Origin: Tanypteryx hageni
Lineage: Eukaryota; Arthropoda; Insecta; Odonata; Petaluridae
Length of the DNA: 64,000 bases
Direction of reading: 5' to 3'
NCBI GenBank assembly: GCA_028673005.1
Contig: CM054117.1
Location: 52,077,870 to 52,141,869 of the forward strand
Shown here one piece after another: positions 22,141 through 35,560 of the stretch (position 1 is the stretch's first letter; every line of letters begins with the position of its first letter). The notes below the pieces were generated by a model. The model was not told where the DNA came from. It did no database searches and was given only the letters and a program-made list of their open reading frames with translations. A program made the translations under genes and the position numbers.

Positions 22141-22276
22141 TGAGAAGATCTAGACGACACCGTTAAACAGATGGGTTAGTTAAACTTGTAGTCGAACCAG
22201 TTAAACACTACTAACGATAGTTTTTCCTTTCTATCTCTAAGAGTGTTTAACGGTAAGTGTTCATTAGATCTTCTCA
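22141..22276. repeat. Short foldback repeat
   Basis: TGAGAAGATCTA...ACCGTTAAACA at 22141-22169 is mirrored by TGTTTAACGGT...TAGATCTTCTCA at 22244-22276. The loop repeats GTTAAAC. No TSD is evident. It is probably a small MITE or a chance-expanded inverted repeat. Confidence 0.55.
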
Positions 22277-22354
22277 AGCCTCTTCTACTTAAGATTATTT
22301 TAACATAATTTCCTCTGCATTACACACGCACGCACACATAGGCGCGCGTACTCG

Positions 22355-22703
22355 TACATCACATGCAATCTGTCGGCGGACAGATCAGAGATTATATGTT
22401 AGAGAGGGTTCTCTACGTTCTCCTATTCCCCACAACCTTCTTCGGTCCTTGATAGCTCCCTTTCCTTTTTAAGTCGTCCGTCAGCTGAAAAGTTTTCCTA
22501 CCTGTTCCTCTTTTTCTCTCAAATTTTTCTTCGTTCCTTTAATCATGGAATCTCTCCTAGGGAAACTCTCGATCCACTTCGCCTTCCTATTTCTTAATCA
22601 CTTGTATCATCGATCTCTTCTCTCATGATCTTATTAATGCTTTCTTGTTTATTACTACATTCTTCCATCTTATCTTCAGCATTTCGAATCTTTCAAAGTA
22701 TGG
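22355..22703 (-). mobile_element. Old 3' fragment of an RTE retrotransposon
   Basis: This aligns over its whole length with the 3' end of the intact RTE (40390-40770, same strand): CTGTC-GGACAG near the end, CGTC-GTCAGCTGAAA, TTTTCCTACCT, TTTAATCAT, CTTCGCCTTCCT, TTATCTTCAGCATT. Identity looks near 70%, with indels that destroy the frame. It is 5'-truncated in the C-terminal coding region. Confidence 0.8.
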
Positions 22704-25700
22704 TACATGTATCTCCCGACTTACGCGATAGTTCCGTTCCCAGGAGTGTTCGCGTAACTCGAAATATTTTCCTCCGTATCAATAATATTATAAACGAAGG
22801 TTACTTACCCGAAAATTTGCCTTACTGATCGCATGGGAATAAAGCTGGTGAAACAGACAGGTTTGTCTAACTCTTCCCGTGTGACTTTTGATGCTCATTT
22901 TTGTTACTCCCATGGTTTCAATACCTTCTTCATTTTCATTGAAAAATAAGTAATTATTTTAAATTTAACACCATTCATTTTATCCGTTTAAGAATCCTAA
23001 TTTTTTGTTTTAGGCAAATAATTTCATTATTTTTTAGTCTTCACTAAAAAAATAATTTAAAAATCATATGAAATGGGGTTAGCGCGAAGCTCGCGTAAGT
23101 AGGAGAATACCTGTACTTATGTATTTTTTCCTTGTGTCCATGTTTTCCCTTCATACTCCATATAGCTAAATAAACGAATATTATAACCGTATTTTTAAAT
23201 TTTGTGCAGTGCCCTTTAAAGCTGAAAATATTTCAGACGGTGGAGGTTCCTGATTTCGTTTAAACACATATTCATTCATTCCACGGCTGGTGACAGAAAT
23301 AGAAGTAATTAACAAATTACACCCTCCACAGATATGATAGGAGATAGGTTTTTGGTGCGATCGGAATCGCCAGCCTTGATTAATTCGCCGCTGCGAGAAT
23401 TCTATATATATATATATATATTCGCTGCACTGCGATTGGATCAGACGACGAGATGGAAACTAGGCGGTTGCATCGCGAAATAGGGGAGGGGGTAGAGGGG
23501 TGGGATGGATGGACGGATTTGCATATGAATTGGATGCGGACGTGCCTGTTTTCGCTGAAAGGGGAGGAATAAAAATACAGAGGTGCAACGGAAGCGATCT
23601 AGTCTGGATGATGGGACTCGCGCAAGTTTTATTGCGACGCAAGCGCCACATGTGCGTGTGTTTGGAGAAATTCGATTTTTTCGAAAGCGAAATGGGCGAG
23701 TATAATATTTTTTGGAGCGAGAGTTTGACGGATATAAGGTCCTCCGCGTTGATTGCGATACCGGTCACTCAACTAGCGTCTCCATACTACGCGTAGAAAA
23801 GTTGTGAACGTATTTATTTTATCGAGAATCATGTTCATCGCCATGTTTATGAATATCGCTACATATACGAATCAGTGCTCAATTATCCCCATTCAAATGC
23901 ATCCCCATCATATTTCATTCCATTCCTTCCTTTATGCTGGGCGGAATACTTATTCTCTATTCGGCATTTCCGGCATCCTCGGTTACATATGCTGTTTCAG
24001 CGTTTTATTTAAATAAATTAAACAATTTATTTCGTATACCTTTAATGACATTTATAAGTATCCTATTTTCTTCTACTTTTTCTGCTATTTCTTCTTTCTC
24101 TCCTTGTCCAGCTTGCATTTTTCATTCTTCCTCAAAAATTCCTTAATCTTGGAAATGTAAGCAATAAAATCTCTCCTAATGGCTTATACAATTTCACGCC
24201 TTTGCTGCAATACTGTGTTAAAAATCTATCAAGATTCAAGCCCGGACCCGCTTCGTGAAAGACTTCATTTATCGGCCTAGATAGAGGGGTGGTTAGAGCG
24301 TCTGGGGTGTCGGGTTTGGCTAATCCCAATGGCAAACTGGAATGTGCTCATCTTTGTTATCGTTGATCACGGTGACAGACCGTTAAGTAGTGTTTGTGCA
24401 GTAGTGAACAATAAATAAATTCCATACCGTCCCGTAGAATCCAAACCGATCACAAATAGGACGACCCAAACGATTGAAATGGGGATTCTGTAAAAATTTC
24501 AACTCCCTTATGATCTCCAGATAGAATACCTGATGCAGACCCTATTAATTTCCTCCCGCCTCATACTACCAAATTGCTCCTCCGTTCAAATCAAGCTCGT
24601 ATACTCGATGCTGTCTGTGTGTGCCTTTGATAGAAGCGGACGTTCCAGAGTGCCATAGATCCCGAGAGAGAAAGAGAGAGAGGAATAGGTAACTAACGCA
24701 AATAGGAAGCGCATGTGTGGAAACCTATCCGTCTCATTCGAAGTGTGATTAATACTCGTAATATCCATCTTCGCGATCTCGGGTAAATTTGGATATGGGC
24801 CTCGTGCCTTCGCTGCCTCCAGGATGACGTCGAACACAAAAAAAACACTATCGGTGCGATGTTCCTTTCTGCCCTTTCGCTTCGAAACGATGTTGTAGAA
24901 AACAATACACGCGCGGTCAAACACGCGATACCTTTTTTTAGAGAAAAGTTATTTTATGTGTGTGTGTGCTAAGTGGGCGTGGAATTAGGGTTGTGTTTGT
25001 ATATTGAGGGAGGACGAGAGAGAAAGCACGAGAAAGGGGAACGAAGTGGTGAGGGAGAGGGATGAGAAACAGAATCGCGTGTTATTACGTGTTAACGTTA
25101 AAAAAAAGAGGAGCGACTTTTTTTTACTCAACCCGTAGAGAATTAATCGTCGTCGACGAGTCCTTCATGGAGGGATGAGCGTCATCTGTTTTTCGGGGGA
25201 TCAGGTGAAGATGCTGTGAGACGCTATTAAACCTTTCGCCGGAGAATGAATGGAAGCAAGGAGGTACATAGTTGGGAGGAAGTGATTTGTGGCTTTTTTT
25301 ACTTTTTTCTAACCCTTAGTCGTACATTAAAAAAAACGCTCTCCTTCGTGTCTTTCTTCATCTCCCTCTCCCGGGGACCCCGTTAATTAAATTTACGGAA
25401 CGATGATGGGGAGTCGTGAATAATTCATGAACTATTATCCGTCATTTTGAGTTTTATTTTTTATTTTTCCTTTTTATTCCGCGCCATCTCGGATTACCGC
25501 GACAGGGGCTGTCGGAAGAAGTGTCAGCGTTTCGATCTTGGACTTATGAAAGACTGTTAGAAGGCCTAGAAAACGGATGAAGTAGCGAGGCGTTTTTAAT
25601 TACGCTATACAATTTCTTTAAACTCAGCGAAGAAATAGTCGCAATAAACCTAGATATATATGAATCTATTATATCGGAAACTGTCGGCGCAAGTGACGAA

Positions 25701-28700
25701 GCATTTTAAATTATGCTATATAATTTTAATTACGCTATATAATTTATTGTAACTCGGCGAGGAAATCTATGATCTCAGAATTGATATTTTGCCTTATTTC
25801 TCAGAATAAATCCTAGTCATCGAGAATATTATCGTATTTTTTCATTTCAGCGGACGAATGAATAAAGATTGCTTCATGAGTTAAAATAATGATAAAATTC
25901 ACGGCGGTGGGCGTAATCTTGTGGAATTGTTCCATGATGAACAAATAAAATAGCAACTTTGTATTTTTCACCGCTTTAATATCTTAACGCGACCCAGATT
26001 TCGATATGATACATCATCCTTGGTTGCTGTTTTATTTGTTCATCATCATAAAATAATTTAAGGTATTATTTAAAGTATTGAAAGAATGGTATAGTTATCT
26101 ATTGATTCATTGTGTAATCGCCGGCACATTTAGGCAGTTTTTCAGGCTCCATGAAAATATATAGAGATAATTATGAAGTCCAAACATATGCTGTAGTCGA
26201 AAATTAAAGATTTGGCAAATGGTAAAAATTATTATTTTGGTGTTAACCATCTGCAAAAAATAACTAATAAAGGAAAAAAAGTTAATCGGGAGCATAACAT
26301 ATAGAAAAGTTTTTAATTTTTATTCGTTCAAAGAAAGAAGAAAAATTATTTATGATTTAAATAAAGATATCTAGTAATACATTTTCAAACATTTTCGAAT
26401 GTAGATGATTTTTCGAAGTCTAATTTTTATTTTAAATTTAATTTAAACGCTTTTTGGCTGGAATCATGAATAAACGATTTTTTGTGAGTTTTATTTGAAA
26501 ATGTATCTGTAATTATTTTAACATCTTTAAATTTACAAGTAATACGTAAAGCGTTAAAAAATAATACTTGCGAAATAGATTATCATTGTTATTGGCATTT
26601 TAATTATGATTGATTTTAAGAATGATGTCTCAAAAGAGTCACAATTTGTAGGGAGTTACATTTTATATTTCTTCTAGGAATAGGATGGGACTTTTGACTT
26701 TTTCATATTTCCATTCGTCGAAATCGGATTTACCGTTCTCGATTTTCCGCATAGAGGGTAAAATATTTGTACAGTGACCGTTTATTTTCCTCATTTGATT
26801 TACACGTGAATGGGTGTAGCATATCAATCATTAAAATTTTAAAATTACTTAGAAGCATGATACTAACTCGGGATTTAGACGGTTCTATGCTCAAGAGAAC
26901 ATGTTTTATTTTTTATTAGATAAAATTCTAATCCTTGTTTAATTAGCATAAAAATGAGTGCAGGACCAGAAAAAACGTGATTTATTCAGTTCTTGAACCT
27001 TTCCGTAACTGACAATGAGTCCAAAAAGTTATGTAGGAAACTACATCCGTACCCCGTATTTATTTAGACATAGTGACACAAATATTTGACTAATTTGAAT
27101 TGACAAGGAAATTAGCAAATAATTTTTCTTAGCTTCATGGCATATTATGAGTTGAAAAATTCTTAAAACCATTACATTTTCTAGAAACCAAAATAAAAAT
27201 GAAAATTTAGTATTTCTTGCAATCTAGACAATTTTTTTCTTTCCTATGTAATGCACAAATTGCTTTTTCACAAGCATGTTTTCGATTTCCTATCCTTATT
27301 TCGGGAGCATAAACCACACCTATTCTTAAGGAAGTTAGAGTCCTGCGTTGTTTTAGGTGTTTCAGGATAATTTTAGCTGTAAACAAATCCATAACAGCAT
27401 TGATTGATCTATGAATATTTACGTTGCTTTTATTACAGTCCAATACACGGAGCTCATCTAGTTTGTAAACAAATTAACGATGAAAAGTGTTGCGCCGACT
27501 TCTGTCATTTTTTCCCAATAGGAGAGTTTTGTTGTTCAAATGATAAAGGCATTTAGAGCCGCGATATCTATAATTTCCATAAATACGTAGCGGCCATCTT
27601 CTAGTTGACCGTATACAGAAATATTTTCTCGTCACTTTGCCTCCAAACTTTTGTTTTGTTTCAATGTATTAATTATATCAGGTATAAAGCTTTCTAACTT
27701 CGGTATTCCGTTTATAAAATCGCAATTAATTACGAAATTATTTTTTATATGTCGGTGAAAGTTTCTAAGTATGCAACATAACACGTTTATAAGCATTAAT
27801 TGGAAGCTAAATAAAGTAACTTTCATCAAGTTGTGTGTTATCCACAAGCATGGATAAAATTAGCACGTTTTTTATTTTTTCATGTTTTTAAACGGGAGGT
27901 GCCACGTGGATGTGAGGTTAGCCTTTAAATGAGAGAAGCTTAGTACCTAAGTTATCATTGTATTGCGCATAACCATTCTACATAAACATACATTTCACAT
28001 AACTAAACACTTTTTCTAGATGAATGATATTTCCAAAATGGCATTTAAGTTTAGAACGCATTCAGTTTTGCATTAAAACTTTGAACGTTTCAATATCCGC
28101 TTCTGTAAAATTTTCAGAAGTCAAACTTTTTAAGAAAAAGTGGCAACAACGTGGAAATGCACGCTCAAATTTCAGCTTTCCATCATTTATGCCATAGAAG
28201 TTATAACAATCGAACATTATTTTAAATACACCTTACTTGAGTAAATGCAACGTAATCCTTACGTAAAAGTTCATTCTGTCATAAATTACCCAATCTTATT
28301 CACTTACAAAGCGCATTATGCGTACAAAAGGAAAATTAACCTATTTACGTTCATTTCTTCATCGTAGATAATACATTTCGTTTCATTTACTATACTCGGT
28401 ATGCACACTAGAGAAAATTAAACGTATTAGTATATCTTATTCACTTCAGTTGATACGAAGATTGTTGACAACAATTAATAAAGCCGTGTAAGAAATGTTC
28501 TAAGTTCAAAGTAAATTACGACTTTCTTGTTGGATTTTTCTCAAGAATTTCAAGAATTCGTGTCGTTAATGTGGAAATGTACGCTCAAACGCCAAACGTT
28601 CCATATTTACACCTTCGGAGATATTTAAAAAAAAAAAACAAAATTTTAAATAGGCCCCACTTCGAACTTGTAAATTTTTCAAAACTCAAATCTCAACAAA

Positions 28701-28858
28701 AACATATGGTATAAAATGGACAAAACCAACTAAAAAGTTAACAAATGTATAATTCACACAATTGAATGTTTAAGTAAGTAACGATATTTTTGGGCATACA
28801 AAATTTGCGTGAGAAAGAAATATTAATGAAGATTATATTGTTAAAAATAACGCTAGAC
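22704..28858. other. Long gene-free stretch
   Basis: I could support no gene over about 6 kb. A (TA)n run lies at 23402-23421. A diverged duplication of AATTACGCTATA(T/C)AATTT with flanks occurs near 25598 and 25728. GA-rich patches occur at 24660-24690 and 25005-25060. Frames at 23460-23796 and 24586-24924 overlap on both strands and match nothing I know. The rest is plain AT-rich sequence. Confidence 0.5.
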
Positions 28859-29094
28859 CTGTGATTTTTAAACTTTAAATTGTCGCGGCCCCCTTGAGTA
28901 TAATGCGCCACCGTTTGAATTTAAAATAGTAAAAATGGGAAACTTTATTACATGTCTCTTCATTTCATATAACATTTAATAATTTTTATGACGTATTTCC
29001 TAAAACCCTCTCATAAAATTTTATTATTCGTGACACCACCTTACATTCGAAATAATTTTGCGGTCCCTAGTTTGAGAAACACTTTCTGGGACAT
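28859..29094. mobile_element. Probable hAT-type MITE (236 bp)
   Basis: The left end CTGTGATTTTTAAACTT...CGCGGCCCCC and the right end GCGGTCCCTAGTTTGAGAAACACTT (inverted) are two versions of the hAT terminal repeat CAGTGTTTCTCAAACT followed by a CGCGGCC block. No TSD could be confirmed because the flanks have decayed. Confidence 0.55.
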
Positions 29095-31910
29095 ACAATT
29101 ATGTTGATTTTAGATTGTTTTATTTATTTTTAGTGCATGGTATACGTGATTTAATTAAAATAAATTTATATAAAGTTTATTTCTGTTTTTATTCAATGAT
29201 TAAAACATGGCTTCGTAGAAATTTTCCTCGGACACCTTCAAAAATTCAGCAATTTTAATCTCTATATCTCACTCCATTAACGCTTTATGAACGAATAATT
29301 GAATATTTGTTAATTTTCGTTGCCTTCGAATCATTTATTGCAAAAAAGGTATTGTTAAAACTTGAAAACCGAGTCGAAAATTCGTGAATATGTAGACTGA
29401 CGCGACAAGGATTTATGATCCCAGTAAATCATACGCAATTGCACGAAACCGGCAACAGATTGATGACGAAGAATTTCCACGGGAAAAAGGTCAAATTTTT
29501 TAGTTAAAAACTAATTTGTTGTCCGATTTGACTCGTATGCCAAAACTGAAATATCAAATATTCAGGCGTTCGTGGTTTCTAGTCTCGAACTCCTACGATG
29601 ATTCTAATATAAAAATGCAAACGATTGACGTGCTGCGCTCATCCTCCTGTTAATCAAATGGAGAAAATAAACTGCAATCGTACCCATGACCTCAATGTGG
29701 ATGGTTATCAGCTTGAAATTTATGTGGCGTTGCCAAGTAATTCCTAAAAGCTTGATCGAAAAAGAATGAAAAGTTTTCGATTTTTCTCATTCTCCCATTT
29801 AACTCCATACATCGTTCCGGGACAGATTAACCAAAATAAAATTTTATATCCGAAATATTTATGACTTGATAAATTATGTGGTCACTCGTGCGTAATTATG
29901 TAATCACTCATGTATATTTATTTTAAATGGTGATTAAATCTTCGATCCCTTTTTTTATAGGTCGTAACGGTGTCTAATGCGTGACAATGATACGTTTTGA
30001 TAAAAAACGGACCGAATTTTTATTTGAATAATATGCGAGGTCAGTTGTTAACATTTTATAACTCTATGACATTTATGAGAGAAACTTTTAATCTTAAAAT
30101 TTTTGAGACGAATAAGCGAGAAATGGGGTAGCGGGCGTTAAAAGGAGGAACGAATGGAATTAACAGCCGGAAAAAGAAATAACAAGGTGCTATTTTCGTC
30201 GCTCATTTTTCATGGCGGAGGATGTGCGGGGACGATTTTTCCAAAGTACCGTAAAAAAACAACAATTTTTTCGTTTCTTGACTTTGACGTATGATTTTCG
30301 GAAATGACCTTAAAAAAGAAAGCAATTGCAAGCTTTGCTGAGATATTTTTTCATTCGGAGCTCTCGAATGTTTGCGAAATCGTATTGATGGCATTCCAGG
30401 TTACATATCATCCAAAAAGAATTGACTGCTGTATGTTATAAACTTCGGCGTTATAATTTTGTTTCCATGTTGTCGGTCATTTATCGTTGTTAGGATCCAA
30501 AAAAGGAAAAATTAAACCAATATGATTTATAGATTACATTTTCAAATTACAAGATGTGTTTTTTATCTTTATATTATTACGACAGAAAGGACATCGTCTA
30601 AATATATATTCATTAGTTCTACGCGACATTTTTAATGTGTTCTCGCGAAAGAGTTATGAAGTCTATACTGTTTTTAACGTTTTAAAAAAATCCGCTTATG
30701 CGTTCGGCTTATTCTGACGCGCTAACTCCTCTTTAAACGAAAGCAAATGGAGACTTCGTTTTTTCGACAATCGATTTAGTATTCAGTCTTGTTGAGCAAG
30801 TTTTCTCGTTTTACCCATCTGTCTGTCTAAAATTAAAAAAGACAACATTTACTATCTTCTTCAGCTGGTCTTTCCTAACTTGCTTATTATGAGTTAGCAT
30901 TTTCAAAAATAAAATGCTGGAGTAGCCTTTGGAGATTATATGACTACTAGTATATTGCCCGTCAAAAATTTTGGAAACTAAATTTGCTGCATTGTTTGAA
31001 GTACCTAGCTATTATTTAAGATTTTCTCGTAAAATATTAATAAGACTAATTTAGAAACATATTTAGGGCCACGACCTATTTCATATCATTCTCGGTGGTC
31101 TTTTAATCTCTATTTTTCAAGGACGATGGAATCCAATTAATTAATTTTAACCCTAACAAGCTTTCTATGGCAAAGCGTAGGTGAGGTAGACTGATGGAGT
31201 GCAGTTCTTTCAAATAACTATGTTGCATTGCATGAACTGAACTAATATTTCCTTCCTTTCCTTCATTGTGTAGTTTTCAAAAAGCGCCTGCGACGTGAAC
31301 TCTTGAATACGACATCGTTTTCGACGTAAATGCGGGAAATCCTATACTCCATAATCATCCACGAGATCCATTATGTCCGTTGTCAATCAGTCATATAATT
31401 CATACGCAAAAGCAAAATCAACACAGGTAATACAAATAACCCTTTCAGTGGAATGCTGTTGAGAGGTCTTCTTGCAGACCACGCGGTATTGCTGTTTCCT
31501 GTATAGATTCAACCAAGTTTGACGGATAGAATGAGAGGCAGGTCCTGATCGAAAAATCTTTCATCGCTAAGATCAGTCAATCATTGGAAAGCGAATGGCA
31601 ACGTGAAAAAGTCGCGTTACAGCCATGGTGTTTTTTAATTCATATGAAAAATTATCTTACAGTCAACTTTAATTATAAATTTTTTCTTCCATCTTTTAAT
31701 TAAATAAGTTATATCACCCAAAACGTTGTGGTGCTTATGTTTACCATATGGTCATTGAGTTTAGGCGTAATACATAACTTATTAACTTTTATCTCCTCCT
31801 AATAAAGTCGTATAGTTTTTTATACGTTTGTCATATTCGGTCATAAATGGAATACACAAAGGTTTAAAAGGCATTCTTTATAAGAAATGCGTATAAAACG
31901 GTATAGAAAG
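29095..31910. other. Gene-free AT-rich stretch
   Basis: No domain, RNA gene or clear repeat could be supported. Confidence 0.5.
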
Positions 31911-31914
31911 ATTG

Positions 31915-32500
31915 GGCGGTTCTTTAATTCTTATCTCCGAAACTGTAAGTCGTAATAACATGGTCCTGCAGATTTCTTTTGTGGTAAATGTTATCCTCGA
32001 TTCGAATAAATTTTTAGTCTATGCTTCATAGATCATATAAGAGATTGGTAGAGAGAATATGATTTTTTAACTGTTGTTTGCCGATAGAATCGTCGTATCG
32101 ACCGATGTAAACAAAATATGCGACGTTGTGCTTGGTATTTTCTCCTTTTTTCCTCCGAATCTATAATTAGTAACTATATAATCCAGCGAACTTTTTTGAG
32201 GAAATTTTGTCCTCTATCCGAATAATTTTTTTAATTATTGCCTCACAGATCATATGAGAGCACGAGAGAGAAAAATATGGATTCTTAGTTGTTGTTCGCC
32301 GATAGAATTGTCGTAACGATCGATGTAAACAAAATATGTGATATTATGCTTATGATCTTCTCGAATTTCTCGAATCTATAATTCGTAACTATATGGTCCC
32401 GTCAAAGTTTTTGTGGTAAATTATGTCCTCTTTCCGAAAATTTTTTTTAATAGATACCCTGCAGAACATATAAGAGCTGGAGAGAGGAAAATATTTAATT
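31915..32500 (+). repeat. Tandem array, about 217-bp period, three units
   Basis: The anchor CATAT(A/G)AGAG occurs at 32034, 32251 and 32467 (spacing 217 and 216). Each unit repeats GTAACTATAT, TGTCCTC(T/G)ATCCGAA, CATATAAGAG and GATGTAAACAAAATATG, with substitutions. A single inverted unit occurs at 43790-43960, so the array is an amplified piece of a dispersed repeat (family A). Confidence 0.8.
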
Positions 32501-32559
32501 TTTTCTTGAGTACACGTTAATTTAATTGCTTATATAAAATGGAAATTTTAATTGACGGA

Positions 32560-33085
32560 TGAAGTTGAAAAATCATAATTTTTTGATAAATTTTAATAAG
32601 GATCACTAATACTTAATTTTATTAAAATCCTCCCAGTAGTTTCGGAGATAGTTGCGGACGGAAGTGACGCGCCCATAAGGCGTTCCGCTACTACCGCTTC
32701 ACTGGTAAAGAGCGCCTAAAAAGTTCAAAGTGAATTACGACTTTCTAGTTAGATTTTCTCGAAAACGACTACTCCTTCGATAAAAATGTATTGCGCAAAA
32801 CAAATTTCATTTGACTAGTTCTGAAATTTTTGTTTGAAGACATTTCTGATATAAATTATATTTTACGAGGTGTGACTGAAAGTTCATTTTCTGTCGCCAG
32901 TCAAGTGGCACTCCTGATTAGGCAATGTGAACTATTTATATAATTTTCTTATTTCCTTTGATCTAAAAACCTAAATATCAAATGTAATGAACATCTGCCC
33001 TGTAGTTTCGAAGGTGAAACATGCGGACGGACGGATGGGACGTGCTCATCAAGCGTTCCACTACTTTCGTTTTGCTGGTAAATAA
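32560..33085 (+). repeat. Dispersed repeat family A, two adjoining pieces
   Basis: Positions 32720-33085 align with 39175-39530 (GTTCAAAG, TACGACTTTC, GATAAAAATGTAT, TTTTACGAG, TGAAAGTTC, GCATGCGGACGG-type end). Both 32600-32690 and 32990-33050 contain the inverted module AAAT...CAGTAGTTTCG...GCGGACGG that forms the satellite at 34885-35560. A partial match also occurs at 28495-28560. Confidence 0.75.
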
Positions 33086-34884
33086 CGTCTAATAATCTCG
33101 AAATTTCTTCATAAGATTGAGAGAAACAAAAATCTTAACGCAAAAATTAACCTAATGTTTTCTCTTTCTTTGATGAAGCCATATCATGTAAAACAGTCAT
33201 TTTCGAGTCATTTTCATGTCACGCGGTTTAACTTTCTTGAACGCTGACGCAAGAAATGACCCCGTATTTTCTCATCCTTCTTGCACATCAAAATCACAGA
33301 GATTTTTTATTTCAGCGGCTTCAATGGGATGTATTTTTTTGTCTCGGCGAGCCCCAAAAACAGACGGTTTAATTCCTCATAAAAACTCAACGTTCGTCTC
33401 TGGATTTGCCGTCATGCGCGTCCCTTTTCGATCCGACCTCTGTAATTCTCATGCCTCCGCCTACGTTTAGTTCTTTCTCTCCCTCGCGGGATTAGCAAAG
33501 GTTGTTGGAGGATACGAGATGAATTAAAACAGGCGGGGTTTCTATTCTCGGCGAAAGAAAGGGCAGAGGGAAATGGAATGACGCAAAAAAAACGTCATTG
33601 CCGGAGGGAAAGAGAGAAGAATTGCGAAAATTTGGGTTCAAAGGTTAGCGAAAAAGGGTGGAGGGACGTAATTCTCTTACTCGACAGCCAGCGGACAAAA
33701 TAACCTAGCGCGGGTTCAATCGTAATGCGGTCGGGAGTTGGATCTTTCACAAATACGCATAAATTTTCGTCTAGTTTAAAACTGCTAAAAAGAGAAGTTT
33801 AAAACTGCGGATTAGTTTTTGCAATTGGGTTAATAAATACATCGCGTGCTTTTTTAAGTTCGATTGTCGTTGTTTTTGTGAAATGTAATGTGATTACACA
33901 ACACCGCATCTGGCTCTCACGTAGTTTGTTTAGCTGATTAAAAAGCCTCGTCAAATACTCCTTATCAGACCTGATCATGTCGCTATGCATAGTACTCAGT
34001 TTGTAAATTTATCTCCTATTTTAGAGAAATCGTTCACGAATTATTTTTCCTTATCTTGATAATTCACGAGACTAAGAGTTCCATTATTATTCACGTATTA
34101 TATTAATTTCTACTTTTTTATTAGTATTACTAGTGGACCTGCTCCTACGCGTTACGCGCATCAATCCAGCCCTCCACTCGCTCCAGGGACATGGGCGCTA
34201 CGCGCCTCGCTAAACTGAAAATAATTTTTCGGGATAACTCGTATCAATACGCATATTTATTGTTCATATTTTTTCTCCGATGTATCGTTTCCGTATTATA
34301 AATTTTTAAATGGTTTAAAGGGCCGCCATTTTGTTTAAGGATGGTGGGTAAAAATGAAATTGTTTTCCTGAGGTCTCCTAGGTTTTTAATCACAGCACTT
34401 ATCACAGCAACTCTCCGCCCTGAGGACGAAATTTTAACGATCAACTTCTTAACGCATTGCTCTCTTTAATAATTTCTTTGTTTAAACTATAACAACGTCA
34501 GTTTAGTTAAGAAATAGTAATAGTTCAAAAATTTGACGGAGTGGAGTTTAAGAAATCATAAAAAGTGCGGTTCTGTTGACGACGAAGGATTAACCCGAAA
34601 AACACACGCAATTTTCTTGTTCAAAACAAATCCGTGCACCGATTCGACGCGCATATAACAATCGACGGTAGGAAACTGAATTTTCATTCTTTTAGGCGTT
34701 GTTTGGTTTAAATCCCATATTCGTCCGACGATTCGTAGTAATTTTAAAATGCGTTTGAAAATTATGGGTAAAAAATGTCACGCAGCAGCATCATTGCGTT
34801 TTTATGATATGGACGGCGTTACACATGATGATCAGCATTGACTTTTTATGCGTTATTTGCACGAAGTGAACGCATATAAAGGAG
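33086..34884. other. Gene-free stretch
   Basis: No gene was recognised. The short frame at 33216-33470 has no known domain. Around 34135-34215 a GC-richer block with CGCGTTACGCGC and GCGCTACGCGCC hairpins may be a decayed repeat. Confidence 0.5.
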
Positions 34885-35560
34885 GTCGTTTCCGTCAGTC
34901 CGTCCGTCCTTTCGCATGTTAAAACTCGGAAACCGCTGGACGTACTTTGATGAAATTTGGTATTAGGGGTTTTTGTAGAATTGGTCGATCGATTTCAATT
35001 TTGGTTAAAATCGAACAAAAATTACGACCATTTTACATGAAGGTCTACATGTAGTTTACAATGTTCCTCTGTTTCAACTCTGTAACCGCTTGACGTATTT
35101 TAATAAAATTTGGTATTGGAAAGTTTCATTAAAATAGTACAAGTACTTTCCATGAAGGCCTACAATGTTCCTTTGTTTTAATACGAGAACCGCTGGATTT
35201 ATTTTGATGAAATTTGGTATTGGGGAGTTTTGCTAAAATTGGTCGACCGATTCCCATTTTGGCTAAAATCAGACAACAATTACGACCATTTTACATGAAT
35301 ATCTACATGTAGTTTACAATGTTCCTCTGTTTCAACTCGGGAACCGCTTGACGTATTTGAATGAAATTTGGTATTGGAAAGTTTTATTAAAATTGGTCGA
35401 CCAATTCCAATTTTTGTCAAAATCGGACAACAATTACGACTACTTTATATGAAGATATACATGTAGTTTACAATGCTCTTCTGTTTCAATTCAGGGACCG
35501 CAGAACGTATTTTGATGAAATTAGGTATTAAGATGTTTTACTATAATTTGTCGACCGATT
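34885..35560 (+). repeat. Satellite-like tandem array, about 154-bp period, five units
   Basis: The anchor AACCGC(T/A) occurs at 34931, 35084, 35188, 35342 and (decayed) 35497. Spacing is 153, 104, 154 and 155, so one unit has lost about 50 bp. Each unit has GATGAAATTTGGTATT, AATTGGTCGACCGATT, ATTACGACCATTTTACATGA, TACATGTAGTTTACAATG and TCTGTTTCAACTC. The first unit is preceded by GTCCGTCCGTCC, as in the dispersed single modules, which marks where amplification began. Confidence 0.88.

Noticed and set aside
23460..23796. Frames of 98-102 codons on opposite strands
   Set aside because: They overlap on both strands, have no recognisable motif, and no splice or start context could be supported.
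24230..24330. tRNA-like phrase (AGAGGGGTGGTTAGAGCG) with a nearby GGGTTTGG
   Set aside because: Box B is poor and no tRNA fold can be drawn; at most an eroded SINE.
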